Source of the DNA: Actinomycetes bacterium
GTDB taxonomy: Bacteria > Actinomycetota > Acidimicrobiia > Acidimicrobiales > Palsa-688
Assembly (NCBI GenBank): GCA_021816565.1
Contig: JAKAXN010000006.1
Coordinates: forward strand, 1-30,448
Length of the DNA: 30,448 nt
Direction of reading: 5' to 3'
The notes beneath the pieces were generated by a model. That model had not been told where the DNA came from, did not search any database, and saw only the letters and a list, made by a program, of their open reading frames with translations. This document shows positions 1-7,439 of the stretch, one piece after another. The stretch's first letter is position 1. Each line of letters opens with the position of its first letter. The position numbers and the translations under genes are program-made.

Positions 1-678
1 CATGGGGATGATGGCATTGTCGGTGATCTTGATGTGCTCCGGGCACACCTCGGTGCAGCACTTGGTGATGTTGCAGTACCCGAGACCGCGCTCCTCCTGG
101 GCCAGCTTCTTGCGGTCCAGGGCGTCGTTGGGGTGCATGTCCAACTCGGCGTAGCGGAGGAAGAACCGGGGGCCGGAGAAGGCCTGCTTGTTCTCCTCGT
201 GGTCCCGGATCACGTGACAGGTGTCCTGGCACAGGAAGCACTCGATGCACTTGCGGAACTCCTGCGAGCGCTCGACGTCCACCTGGTCCATGCGGAACGG
301 GGCCTGGGGCTGCTCCTTGGTCGGGGTGAACGCCGGGACCTCAGCGGCCTTGACGTAGTTGAACTGCACGTCGGTGACCAGGTCCTTGATGACCGGGAAC
401 GCCCGCATCGGGGTGATGGTGATCGGTTCGTCCTGGGGGAAGTCCGACAGCCGGGTCATGCACATCAGGCGGGGCCGCCCGTTGATCTCGGCGGAGCAGG
501 AGCCGCACTTGCCGGCCTTGCAGTTCCAGCGCACCGACAGGTCGCCGGCCCGCATGGCCTGCACGTGGTGGACGGCGTCGAGGACCACCTCGCCCTCGTC
601 CACCGGGACGGTGAAGTCCACCAGCTCGCCCCCGGAGGCGTCGCCCCGCCAGATACGAAGCTTCAGGTCGTAACCCAT
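1..678 (-). CDS. sdhB: Succinate dehydrogenase iron-sulfur subunit (SdhB), 3' end outside window
   Basis: This is the electron-transfer subunit of complex II, carrying electrons from the flavin of SdhA through iron-sulfur clusters to quinone at the membrane. 226 codons are visible with no stop, so the C-terminus lies beyond the left edge. It begins MGYDLKLRIWRGD and shows the plant-type 2Fe-2S ligands C53, C58, C61 and C73 (CKAGKCGSC...MC). Further on, CIECFLCQDTC and CNITKCCTEVCP supply the 4Fe-4S and 3Fe-4S ligands. The ATG at 678 lies 4 bp after the sdhA stop. A GGAGG inside the end of sdhA, about 12 bp upstream, is the likely ribosome site. It is the third gene of an sdhC-A-B operon. Family assignment is secure. 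Confidence 0.95.
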   Translation of the reverse strand, partial: MGYDLKLRIWRGDASGGELVDFTVPVDEGEVVLDAVHHVQAMRAGDLSVRWNCKAGKCGSCSAEINGRPRLMCMTRLSDFPQDEPITITPMRAFPVIKDLVTDVQFNYVKAAEVPAFTPTKEQPQAPFRMDQVDVERSQEFRKCIECFLCQDTCHVIRDHEENKQAFSGPRFFLRYAELDMHPNDALDRKKLAQEERGLGYCNITKCCTEVCPEHIKITDNAIIPM

Positions 679-682
679 TTAT

Positions 683-2482
683 CTAGTGATCCTCCAACAG
701 TTCAGCCAGCTCGGCCGGGGGTTCGGGCAGGGCCTGCTCCCGGGTGGTTATCTCGCCGCTGGAGCCCAGTTCGCAGATGAGGTTGCGCTTGCCCCAGTAG
801 TCGTAGTCGGTCATCGGGTAGTCGTCGCGGGTGTGGCCGCCCCGGCTCTCCTTGCGCTCCAGGGCCGCCTTGGCCACCGCCTCGGAGACCAGCAGCATGT
901 TGCGCAGGTCGATGGAGAGGTTCCATCCGGGGTTGTACTGGCGGTGGCCCTCGACCGAGAGGTTGTCGATGCGATGGCGCAGGGCGTCGACCTCCTTGAT
1001 GGCCGACGACAGCTCCTCCTCGTTGCGGATGATCCCCACCAGGTTCTGCATGACCTGCTGGAGGTCCTGGTGGACGGTGTAGGGGTTCTCGCCGCCGTCG
1101 GTGTTGAACGGAGCCAGCGCGTCGCTGGCCGCGGCGTCGATGTCCGTCTCGGCCACCGCCGGGCGGGACGTCAGGCCGGTGGCGTACTTGGCGGCGTACT
1201 CGCCGGCCCGCTTGCCGAAGACCAGCAGGTCGCCGAGGGAGTTGCCCCCGAGGCGGTTGGCCCCGTGCATGCCGCCGGCCACCTCGCCGGCTGCGAACAG
1301 CCCGGGCACCCTGGACTCGGCGCTGTCGGGGTCGACCTCGACACCGCCCATCACGTAGTGGCAGGTCGGGCCGATCTCCATGGGCTCCTTGGTGATGTCG
1401 ACGCCGGCCAGCTCCTTGAACTGGTGGTACATCGACGGCAGCCGCTTCTGGATGTACTCGGGCGTGCGCCGGCTGGCGATGTCCAGGAACACGCCGCCGT
1501 GGGGCGAACCCCGCCCGGCCTTGATCTCGCTGTTGATGGCCCGGGCGACCTCGTCGCGGGGCAGCAGCTCGGGCGGCCGCCGGTTGTTCTTCTTGTCCTC
1601 GTACCAGCGGTCCGCCTCTTCGATGGTGTCGGCGGTCTCGGCCTTGAAGAACTCCGGGATGTAGTTGAACATGAACCGCTCACCCTCGGAGTTCTTGAGG
1701 ATGCCGCCGTCACCGCGGACCGACTCGGTGACCAGGATGCCCCGCACCGATGGCGGCCAGACCATCCCGGTGGGGTGGAACTGGACGAACTCCATGTTGA
1801 TGAGCCCGGCCCCGGCCCGCAGGGCCAGGGCGTGGCCGTCGCCGGTGTACTCCCAGGAGTTGGACGTGACCTTCCACGACTTGCCGATGCCGCCGGTGGC
1901 CAGCACCACGGCCGGGGCCTCGAAGCTGATGAACCGGCCGGATTCCCGCCAGTACCCGAAGGCGCCGGACATGCGGTCGCCGTCTTTCATCAGGTGGGTG
2001 ATGGTGCACTCCATGAACACGTCGATGCCGAGCTGCACCGTGCGCTGCTGGAGGGTGCGGATCATCTCCAGGCCGGTGCGGTCGCCGACGTGGGCCAGGC
2101 GGGCGTAGCGGTGGCCGCCGAAGTCCCGCTGGCTGATGAGGCCGTCGGGGGTCCGGTCGAAGAGGGCACCCCACTGCTCCAGCTCCCAGACCCGCTCGGG
2201 GGCCTCCTTGGCGTGGAGCTCGGCCATGCGCCAGTGGTTGAGCAGCTTGCCGCCGCGCATGGTGTCGCGGAAGTGCACCTTCCAGTTGTCCTCGGGCCAC
2301 AGGTTGCCCATGGCGGCGGCGATGCCGCCCTCGGCCATGACCGTGTGGGCCTTGCCGAGGAGGCTCTTGCAGATCACCGCGGTGCGGGCCCCGGCGTCGT
2401 GGGCCGCGATGGCGGCCCGCAGGCCGGCTCCACCGGCGCCCACGATGATGACGTCGTACTGGTGGCGTTCGACTTCGGCCAT
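683..2482 (-). CDS. sdhA: Succinate dehydrogenase flavoprotein subunit (SdhA)
   Basis: This 599-residue flavoprotein oxidises succinate to fumarate. Visible features are the N-terminal dinucleotide fold YDVIIVGAGGAGLRAA (residues 9-24), the region GKAHTVMAEGG in which H46 is the expected covalent FAD-histidyl site, and the substrate-site elements FVQFHPTG, TESVRGDGG and GANRLGGNSLGD. The open frame extends 68 codons further upstream, but that part is a shadow of sdhC. The ATG at 2482 gives the normal family length. Its A is also the last base of the sdhC TGA stop (one-base overlap), so translation of the two is probably coupled. The stop TAG is 4 bp before sdhB. Together with the unusual membrane subunit this looks like the Sdh1-type complex of actinobacteria. 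Confidence 0.96.
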   Translation of the reverse strand: MAEVERHQYDVIIVGAGGAGLRAAIAAHDAGARTAVICKSLLGKAHTVMAEGGIAAAMGNLWPEDNWKVHFRDTMRGGKLLNHWRMAELHAKEAPERVWELEQWGALFDRTPDGLISQRDFGGHRYARLAHVGDRTGLEMIRTLQQRTVQLGIDVFMECTITHLMKDGDRMSGAFGYWRESGRFISFEAPAVVLATGGIGKSWKVTSNSWEYTGDGHALALRAGAGLINMEFVQFHPTGMVWPPSVRGILVTESVRGDGGILKNSEGERFMFNYIPEFFKAETADTIEEADRWYEDKKNNRRPPELLPRDEVARAINSEIKAGRGSPHGGVFLDIASRRTPEYIQKRLPSMYHQFKELAGVDITKEPMEIGPTCHYVMGGVEVDPDSAESRVPGLFAAGEVAGGMHGANRLGGNSLGDLLVFGKRAGEYAAKYATGLTSRPAVAETDIDAAASDALAPFNTDGGENPYTVHQDLQQVMQNLVGIIRNEEELSSAIKEVDALRHRIDNLSVEGHRQYNPGWNLSIDLRNMLLVSEAVAKAALERKESRGGHTRDDYPMTDYDYWGKRNLICELGSSGEITTREQALPEPPAELAELLEDH

Positions 2483-3333
2483 CAGATCCACCTCCCGTGT
2501 CCGAGCCAGCCGGCGGCGGCCAGCCGGACGTACAAGTCGGTCAGGGCCACGAAGATCAGGCTGGTCCAGGCCAGCTGCATGTGGCGGGCGTTGAGCTTGG
2601 TGACGAAGCCCCAGAACTTGAAGCGGATCGGGTGCTTCGAGAAGTGCTTCAGCCGGCCGCCCACGATGTGACGGCAGGAGTGACACGACAGCGAGTACAG
2701 CCAGAGAAGGATGGCGTTGACCAGCAGAACGAAGCTGCCGAGGCCCACGTAGCCGCCACCCAGGGCCGCCGAGCGGGGGGTGACGAAGGCGTTGATGGCG
2801 TCGTAGGTGAGGATGGCGTTGAACACCAGGCCGGCGTAGAAGAAGTACCGGTGGATGTTCTGCATGATGAGCGGGAAGCGGGTCTCACCGCTGTACTTCT
2901 GGTGCGGCTCGGCCACCGCGCACGCCGGCGGGGAGAACCAGAACGCCCGGTAGTAGGCCCGCCGGTAGTAGTAGCAGGTCATCCGGAACCCGAGCGGGAA
3001 GATCAGGATGATGATGGCCGGCGAGATGGCCCACCACGGGCCGAAGATGCCGACGTGGGGCACGCCGGAGGCGCCCATGACCTTCTGGTGGCTGTCGCCG
3101 CCGCAGACGGTGGCGACGCAGGGGGAATAGAACGGGGAGATGTAGGGCTTGACGTAGTAGAAGCCGTTGACGAACGCCGCGTACGTGGCGTAGACGATGA
3201 AAGACGACAGCACGGCGAACGAGATGGCCGGGGACAGCCACCACCGGTCGGTGCGGAGCGTACGGGCCTTGATGGCGGCGCGCGGACCCGGTTTGATCTG
3301 GGGGGTCGGGGGAGGCGCAACGGGGGCAGCCAA
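2482..3333 (-). CDS. sdhC: Succinate dehydrogenase membrane anchor, Sdh1-type (SdhC)
   Basis: This 283-residue protein has about five hydrophobic segments (near residues 34-56, 97-115, 158-182, 196-215 and 251-270) and is the membrane and quinone-binding part of the complex. It is unlike short classical SdhC/SdhD anchors; one long anchor replaces both, as in actinobacterial Sdh1. It is rich in Cys and His: C72-x4-C77-x4-H82 before helix 2, and C217-H218-x-C220-x-H222 after helix 4. H161 is in helix 3. These residues could bind haem or an iron-sulfur cluster. The start is TTG at 3333, supported by a strong AGAAGGAG ribosome site 5 bases upstream; no ATG gives a sensible N-terminus. It is first in the operon and divergent from the LysR gene. 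Confidence 0.88.
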   Translation of the reverse strand: MAAPVAPPPTPQIKPGPRAAIKARTLRTDRWWLSPAISFAVLSSFIVYATYAAFVNGFYYVKPYISPFYSPCVATVCGGDSHQKVMGASGVPHVGIFGPWWAISPAIIILIFPLGFRMTCYYYRRAYYRAFWFSPPACAVAEPHQKYSGETRFPLIMQNIHRYFFYAGLVFNAILTYDAINAFVTPRSAALGGGYVGLGSFVLLVNAILLWLYSLSCHSCRHIVGGRLKHFSKHPIRFKFWGFVTKLNARHMQLAWTSLIFVALTDLYVRLAAAGWLGHGRWI

Positions 3334-3367
3334 GGGGTCTCCTTCTGGTCGGGGTTACGCGGAAATT

Positions 3368-3385
3368 TAGGCGGTTATCAACCTA
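3368..3385. promoter_or_regulatory. Candidate LysR operator copy 1 (TAGGCG-N6-AACCTA)
   Basis: The half-sites TAGGCG (3368-3373) and AACCTA (3380-3385) are separated by 6 bp. The outer bases form a TTAGG/CCTAA dyad and the inner ones a GGTT/AACC dyad. It lies 35-52 bp upstream of the sdhC TTG start and overlaps the candidate sdhC -10, where bound regulator would affect sdhC transcription. T3368 and A3380 fit the T-N11-A pattern of LysR boxes. Confidence 0.5.
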
Positions 3386-3432
3386 AGGCCCCTCGGTGCG
3401 GTAGGTAAAGGACCGGTTTCCTCTCGGAACGA

Positions 3433-3445
3433 TAGGCGTAACCTA
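3433..3445. promoter_or_regulatory. Candidate LysR operator copy 2 (TAGGCG-N1-AACCTA)
   Basis: The same half-sites as copy 1 appear here with only one base between them, within the perfect dyad ATAGG-N5-CCTAT (3432-3446). T3433 and A3445 satisfy T-N11-A. The site ends 5 bp before the LysR GTG start and covers its candidate -10 (TAACCT, 3439-3444), a position suited to autorepression, which is common for LysR proteins. Confidence 0.55.
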
Positions 3446-3450
3446 TAGGG

Positions 3451-4356
3451 GTGCAGCTGCAGCAGCTCCGTTACGTGGTGTGCGTGGCCGAGGAGGGCCG
3501 CTTCACCCGGGCCGCGGCCCGCCTGCACGTGGCCCAGCCCTCGATCAGCTCGGCGGTGGCCGCCCTGGAGCAGGAGCTCGGTGCCCCGCTGTTCAACCGG
3601 GACCGCTCCGAGGTGACTCTGACCGGCGCCGGGGAGGTGTTCCTGCCCTGGGCCCGTCAGGTGCTGGCGGACTGCGAGGCCGGTGTGGCAGCAGTGCGCG
3701 ACCTGCTCGGCCTGCGCCGCGGCAAGCTGCAGCTGGGGGCCACCCCCAGCCTGACCACCAACCTGCTGCCGCCGGTGCTGGCCGGCTTCCATGCCGTGCA
3801 TCCGGGCCTGGAGCTGACCGTGCACGAGGCCGGGTCCCAGGATCTGGTGGATCGCCTGGAAAAAGGGGAGATGGATCTGGCTGTGGTCATCCTCCCGGTG
3901 GACCGCCCGTGGGTGGAGACGGTGGAGTTGATGGAGGAGGAGCTGGTCCTGGCGGTCAACCCGGATCACCCCCTGGCCGGCTGCCCGTCGATCCGGGTGG
4001 CCGAGCTGGAACGGGTGCCGCTGGTGATGTTCAAGGACGGCTACGACCTGCGCGAGGCCACCCTCATGGCCTGCCGGCAGGCCGGGTTCAGCCCGGTGAT
4101 GGCCATGCAGGGGCTGGAGATGGACGGGGCCCTGGCCCTGGCGGCCGCCGGGGTGGCGGCGGCAGTGGTGCCCGAGTCGGTGGTGGCCGGCGCCCGGCCG
4201 CTCCAGGCCGTCCGCTTCCGGGAACGGGCCCTGACCAGGACCGTCGGGCTGGCGTCGCGCAAGGACCGCCCTTTCACCCCGGCGGCCGAGGCGTTCGTGC
4301 AGGCGCTGAGCGACCACCTGGGCCGGCCGACCGGGGCGTCACCCGACCGGGCGTGA
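3451..4356 (+). CDS. LysR-family transcriptional regulator
   Basis: This 301-residue regulator has an N-terminal winged helix-turn-helix (residues about 2-60: MQLQQLRYVVCVAEEGRFTR, then AAARLHVAQPSISSAVAALE, then LFNRDRSEVTLTGAG). A substrate-binding domain follows, with DLVDRLEKGEMDLAVV and MEEELVLAVNPDHPLAG as recognisable segments. Length and layout are standard for the family. The start is GTG at 3451; there is no Shine-Dalgarno sequence, and a -10-like TAACCT ends 6 bp upstream, so a leaderless mRNA is plausible. It is transcribed away from sdhC and shares an operator-like motif with it, so control of the sdh operon and of itself is the simplest inference. The effector is unknown. Confidence 0.92.
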   Translation: MQLQQLRYVVCVAEEGRFTRAAARLHVAQPSISSAVAALEQELGAPLFNRDRSEVTLTGAGEVFLPWARQVLADCEAGVAAVRDLLGLRRGKLQLGATPSLTTNLLPPVLAGFHAVHPGLELTVHEAGSQDLVDRLEKGEMDLAVVILPVDRPWVETVELMEEELVLAVNPDHPLAGCPSIRVAELERVPLVMFKDGYDLREATLMACRQAGFSPVMAMQGLEMDGALALAAAGVAAAVVPESVVAGARPLQAVRFRERALTRTVGLASRKDRPFTPAAEAFVQALSDHLGRPTGASPDRA

Positions 4357-4391
4357 CCGCCCGGGCCGCTCCGGGCGTACCCTGCACGGCC

Positions 4392-4832
4392 GTGACCGGC
4401 TCGGTGCTCCAGGCGCTGTCCGCCACCCACGCGTGGCTCGAGCGGGCCCACCCGGGGTGGGCGCCCCCCGACCCGGCCCCGGCAGATTCCGGTCCCGACG
4501 GCTGCCCGGTGGGCCCGGCCGGGGTGTGTCCGCACGGGCTGGTCTCATGGTGGCTGCTGGACCGCAGCCGGGACCGGCCGGGCGGGGAGCCACCCCTGCC
4601 ACCGGAGCGGGCGATTCCCCTGCCGGAGCGCCTGGCCCCGGACCGGCCCGACTACGTGGCGGTGCTCGACGCCCACCACCGGGCCCTGATCTCGGGCCGG
4701 CCCGGCTACCCGGACCCGACCACCGGCCTGTTCGTGATGACCGCCCGGACCCTGTGGCAGCGGCGGACCTGCTGCGGGAGCGGTTGCCGGCACTGCCCCT
4801 ACACCGGCCGGCCCGGGTCGCCCCGTGGATAG
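4392..4832 (+). CDS. DUF5522-type Cys-rich protein
   Basis: This 146-residue protein has unknown function. Its C-terminal part matches the DUF5522 pattern as I know it: PDYVAVLDAHHRALISGRPG (87-106), DPTTGLFVMTA, then the terminal CCGSGCRHCPY (127-137). The latter looks metal-binding (C127, C128, C132, C135, H134). The N-terminal 80 residues are proline-rich and carry another Cys/His patch (C38, C46, H48) not expected in the core domain. The open frame runs back through the LysR gene as a shadow. I chose the GTG at 4392, 35 bp after the LysR stop. Its last 8 bases overlap the GTG-started glycosylase gene, which suggests co-expression and possibly a DNA-repair-linked role, though that is only inferred from position. 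Confidence 0.75.
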   Translation: MTGSVLQALSATHAWLERAHPGWAPPDPAPADSGPDGCPVGPAGVCPHGLVSWWLLDRSRDRPGGEPPLPPERAIPLPERLAPDRPDYVAVLDAHHRALISGRPGYPDPTTGLFVMTARTLWQRRTCCGSGCRHCPYTGRPGSPRG

Positions 4833-5781
4833 GCCGGTGGAGATGGTGTTCCGCCCGCCGTGGCCGGTGGACGTCCGCCTGACGCTGTCGGCCATGCGGA
4901 TGGGCCGATCCGACCCGTGTCACCGGGTAGCCGCCGACGGGGCCCTGTGGCGTACCGGCCTCATGGCCTCGGGTCCGGTCAGCTACCGCCTGGCCAACGA
5001 GCGCGGTCTGAGCGCGGTGCGGGCGTCGGCGTGGGGCCCGGGGGCCGGGGAGCTGATGGAGGGTCTGCCCGACCTGCTCGGGGCCCAGGATCGTCCCGAG
5101 ACATTCCGGGCCGGCCATCCGCTGCTGCGGGCCGCCGAGCGCCGGCTGGCCGGCCTTCGGATACCCCGCACCGGGCTGGTGTTCGAGGCGCTGGTGCCGG
5201 CGGTGCTGCACCAGAAGATCCAGGGCCGCGACGCCGCCCACTCGTGGGCCTGGCTGGTGCGCCGGCACGGCCAGCCGGCTCCCGGGCCGCCGGAGCCGGC
5301 GGCCATGATGCCGGTCGGCATGATGGTGCCTCCGGCCCCGGAGCACTGGGCGGCCGTCCCGCAATGGGACTGGCGGAGGGCCGGGGTGGAGCCGTTCGCC
5401 ATCCGGGTGATCGCGGCCGCCGCCGGGCGGGCCGGGCGCCTCGACCGGATGGCCGGCGCCGCCTCGGGAGGCGAACTGGAGCCGCTGTACCGGGCGCTCA
5501 TGTCCATCCCGGGAGTGGGCCGCTGGACCGCCGCCGAGGTCGGCCACCGGGCCCTAGGTGACGCCGACGCCCTCTCGGTCGGCGACTACCACCTGGGGTC
5601 TCTGATCGGCTGGGGCCTGGCCGGGCGGCAGATGCCCGAGGACGAGGCGGTGGCCCTGCTCGAGCGGTGGCGGCCCCACCGCTACCGGGTCATGCGGCTC
5701 CTGGAGCTGACGCCCGAGGCGTGGCCGCCCCGCCGGGGCCCGCGCCTGGCTCGCCCGGAGCACCGCCACGGCGCCTGCTGA
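4825..5781 (+). CDS. AlkA-like DNA-3-methyladenine glycosylase (HhH-GPD superfamily)
   Basis: This 318-residue base-excision-repair enzyme would remove alkylated bases from DNA. The helix-hairpin-helix is SIPGVGRWTAAEVG (227-240). D254 in DALSVGDYHLG is in the position of the catalytic aspartate of the HhH-GPD family. VLHQKIQGRDAAHSWAWLV (127-145) matches the first helices of the glycosylase fold. The N-terminal ~110 residues resemble the beta-rich AlkA N-domain. GTG at 4825 overlaps the upstream gene by 8 bp; ATG at 4843 (residue 7) is an equally possible start. There is no FeS-type Cys cluster at the C-terminus, so it is not of the MutY/Nth type. Confidence 0.85.
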   Translation: MDRPVEMVFRPPWPVDVRLTLSAMRMGRSDPCHRVAADGALWRTGLMASGPVSYRLANERGLSAVRASAWGPGAGELMEGLPDLLGAQDRPETFRAGHPLLRAAERRLAGLRIPRTGLVFEALVPAVLHQKIQGRDAAHSWAWLVRRHGQPAPGPPEPAAMMPVGMMVPPAPEHWAAVPQWDWRRAGVEPFAIRVIAAAAGRAGRLDRMAGAASGGELEPLYRALMSIPGVGRWTAAEVGHRALGDADALSVGDYHLGSLIGWGLAGRQMPEDEAVALLERWRPHRYRVMRLLELTPEAWPPRRGPRLARPEHRHGAC

Positions 5782-5788
5782 GCCGGCT

Positions 5789-5813
5789 GGCCCCGGCCCG
5801 GAACAACGGGGCC
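5789..5813 (+). terminator. GC hairpin after the glycosylase gene
   Basis: GGCCCCG (5789-5795) and CGGGGCC (5807-5813) form a perfect 7-bp stem with an 11-base loop, 8 bp after the stop codon. There is no T-run after it, so it may only be a weak or mRNA-protecting structure; in GC-rich actinobacteria such U-less hairpins are common at gene ends. Confidence 0.35.
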
Positions 5814-5835
5814 GTCCCGATTGTTCACCCCCATC

Positions 5836-6534
5836 GTGCTGGTAGAGATCTGGTCAGACGTGGTGTGTCCGTGGTGCTACATCGGCAAGCGCCGGTTCGA
5901 GGCGGCGCTGGCCCGCTTCGAGCACGCCGAGGAGGTGGAGCTGCGCTGGCGGAGCTTCGAGCTGGACCCCGGGGCCCCGTTCCGCCGCTCCGGGGGCATG
6001 GCCGACCACCTGGCGGCCAAGTACGGGATGACCGTGGAGCAGGCCCGGTCCCGGCTGGCCGACATGGACCGCATGGCCGCCGCCGAGGGGCTGGCGTTCG
6101 ACCTGGCCCGCACCCAGGGGGGTAACACCCTCGACGCCCACCGGCTGATCCACCTGGCCTACGAGAAGGGCCCGGCGCAGGGCGCGGCCATGAAGGAGGC
6201 GCTGCTCGACGCCTACTTCATCAAGTTCCAGCCGGTGAGCGACCCCGACGTGCTGACCGCGATAGGCGAGGCGCAGGGGCTGGACCGCTCGCAGGTGGAG
6301 GAGCTGCTCGCCGGTACCCGCTTCACCGACGAGGTCCGGGCCGAGGAGGCCGAGGCCGCGGCGCTGGGGGCCACCGGAGTGCCGTTCTTCGTCGTCGACC
6401 GGGCGTTCGCCATCCCCGGCGCGCAGGACCCCGATACCGTGCTGCAGGTGCTGCGCCGGGCCTGGGAGCGCCGCCCGGCGGTAGTCGTCCCGTCCGCCGG
6501 CGGGGCCTGCGACGACGACTCCTGCGCCATCTGA
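5836..6534 (+). CDS. DsbA-family oxidoreductase, FrnE-like
   Basis: This protein of about 232 residues has a thioredoxin fold with the redox motif CPWC in VEIWSDVVCPWCYIGKRRFE and the cis-proline segment GATGVPFFVVD, diagnostic of the FrnE/2-hydroxychromene-2-carboxylate isomerase group of DsbA proteins. There is no signal peptide, so it acts in the cytoplasm, probably on thiol-disulfide balance. The tail ends GGACDDDSCAI, an extra Cys pair also seen in some FrnE proteins. GTG at 5836 puts the conserved VEIWSD two residues from the N-terminus, as usual in the family. TTG at 5821 would add five residues. Neither has a ribosome site. It ends 9 bp from a convergent gene. Confidence 0.88.
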   Translation: MLVEIWSDVVCPWCYIGKRRFEAALARFEHAEEVELRWRSFELDPGAPFRRSGGMADHLAAKYGMTVEQARSRLADMDRMAAAEGLAFDLARTQGGNTLDAHRLIHLAYEKGPAQGAAMKEALLDAYFIKFQPVSDPDVLTAIGEAQGLDRSQVEELLAGTRFTDEVRAEEAEAAALGATGVPFFVVDRAFAIPGAQDPDTVLQVLRRAWERRPAVVVPSAGGACDDDSCAI

Positions 6535-6543
6535 GGCCGGGCC

Positions 6544-7365
6544 CTACTTCAAGACGTTCACCGCTCGGGCGATCACCAGCCCCACGGTGGCCAGGGCTAC
6601 CGCCGACTGCAGCATCATCAGCATCTTGGACCACCGGGACAGCGGCATGGTGTCGGTCGGGCTGAACGCGGTGGCGTTGGTGAACGACACGTACAGGTAA
6701 TCGACGAAGCGGGGCTTCCAGTCCCTCGGGGACAGCTCCGGAGCGGTCATCTGGGGGAAGAGGAAATCGGGGTGCTGGCCGGTGGCCCGGGCCCGGGCCA
6801 CCGGCCCGCCGCTGTCCCACTCCCAGTACCAGAGGGCGAAGACCAAGATGTTGGTCAGATAGATGCTCGCCCCCCGGGCCAGGAGCAGCGACGCGTTGTC
6901 GCCGTTCTTCCCGCTGATGAGCCCGCTGATCAGCTGGGCCGACGACCAGGCGTTGGCCAGCGAGATGAGGGCTATCAGGGCCACGCTGGCCGCCCTCAGG
7001 GCGTTCGAGGCCCGGTCGATCCGGCCCGGGTTGGCGACCAGGAGCCCGACCGCCAGCAGCCCCTCCAGACCGGGAAGCAGCCACGACGGGCGGATGACCA
7101 GCCGGCCGGGGAGTGCCACCTGCAGGGCTATGGCCACTCCCACTGCCACCAGGACCGGCAACCGGTGCTCCCCCCGGGTGGCCCGCCGCCACGCCGGCCG
7201 CACCTCGGCCGCCAGGCCGCGCTCGACTGATCGCCCGGCGTCCAGCCCCGGGCCGATCAGTTCCTCCATCCGCTGCAGGCGCTGATGGACCGCTTCGAGC
7301 AGCCGCGCCGTTTCGTCGCGGCCGTCGTGGTGATCGGACCCGGCCGGGTCTTCGGGGGGAGGCAT
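6544..7365 (-). CDS. Uncharacterised multi-pass membrane protein
   Basis: This protein of about 273 residues has an acidic, charged N-terminus (DHHDGRDETARLLEAVHQRL) likely to form a short amphipathic helix, then four or five hydrophobic segments. The C-terminus contains RFVDYLYVSFTNATAFSPTD followed by MPLSRWSKMLMMLQSAVALA and the last membrane helix. I recall this C-terminal pattern from actinobacterial membrane proteins of unknown function. The FTNATAFSPTD loop between two helices looks like a re-entrant or pore-like segment, but no channel filter sequence is present. I chose ATG at 7365; a TTG three codons earlier is possible. It is convergent with the FrnE-like gene and divergent from the MFS gene. 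Confidence 0.7.
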   Translation of the reverse strand: MPPPEDPAGSDHHDGRDETARLLEAVHQRLQRMEELIGPGLDAGRSVERGLAAEVRPAWRRATRGEHRLPVLVAVGVAIALQVALPGRLVIRPSWLLPGLEGLLAVGLLVANPGRIDRASNALRAASVALIALISLANAWSSAQLISGLISGKNGDNASLLLARGASIYLTNILVFALWYWEWDSGGPVARARATGQHPDFLFPQMTAPELSPRDWKPRFVDYLYVSFTNATAFSPTDTMPLSRWSKMLMMLQSAVALATVGLVIARAVNVLK

Positions 7366-7426
7366 CGCCGCCAATCATGGCACCGCCGCCCTGAGCGGCC
7401 GCGGTGTGCTGCGGTCCCGCTTGGGG

Positions 7427-7434
7427 TAGAAAAT
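7427..7434 (+). promoter_or_regulatory. Candidate -10 for a leaderless MFS transcript
   Basis: TAGAAAAT stands out in an otherwise GC-rich gap and ends 5 bp before the in-frame GTG at 7440. That spacing fits an mRNA that begins at the start codon. No clear -35 is visible. Confidence 0.4.
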
Positions 7435-7439
7435 GCCCG

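Larger units (their letters stand above)
3334..3450. promoter_or_regulatory. Divergent promoter region of sdhC and the LysR gene
   Basis: This 117-bp gap is visibly richer in A+T than the flanking genes. It contains two copies of the half-site pair TAGGCG...AACCTA (3368-3385 and 3433-3445), annotated separately, and one extra TAGG half-site at 3402-3405. On the minus strand a TAAATT hexamer (3370-3365) could be a -10 for sdhC. On the plus strand TAACCT (3439-3444) ends 6 bp before the LysR GTG and could be a -10 for a leaderless transcript. Neither has a convincing -35, so promoter positions are tentative. Confidence 0.6.

Noticed and set aside
686..2671. 661-codon plus-strand open frame opposite sdhA
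   Set aside because: It is a mirror of a well-conserved gene with no independent motif or ribosome site.
3480..4391. Long frame joining the DUF5522 protein to sequence inside the LysR gene
   Set aside because: The first 304 codons are Gly/Pro/Arg-rich and out of frame with a clear LysR gene.
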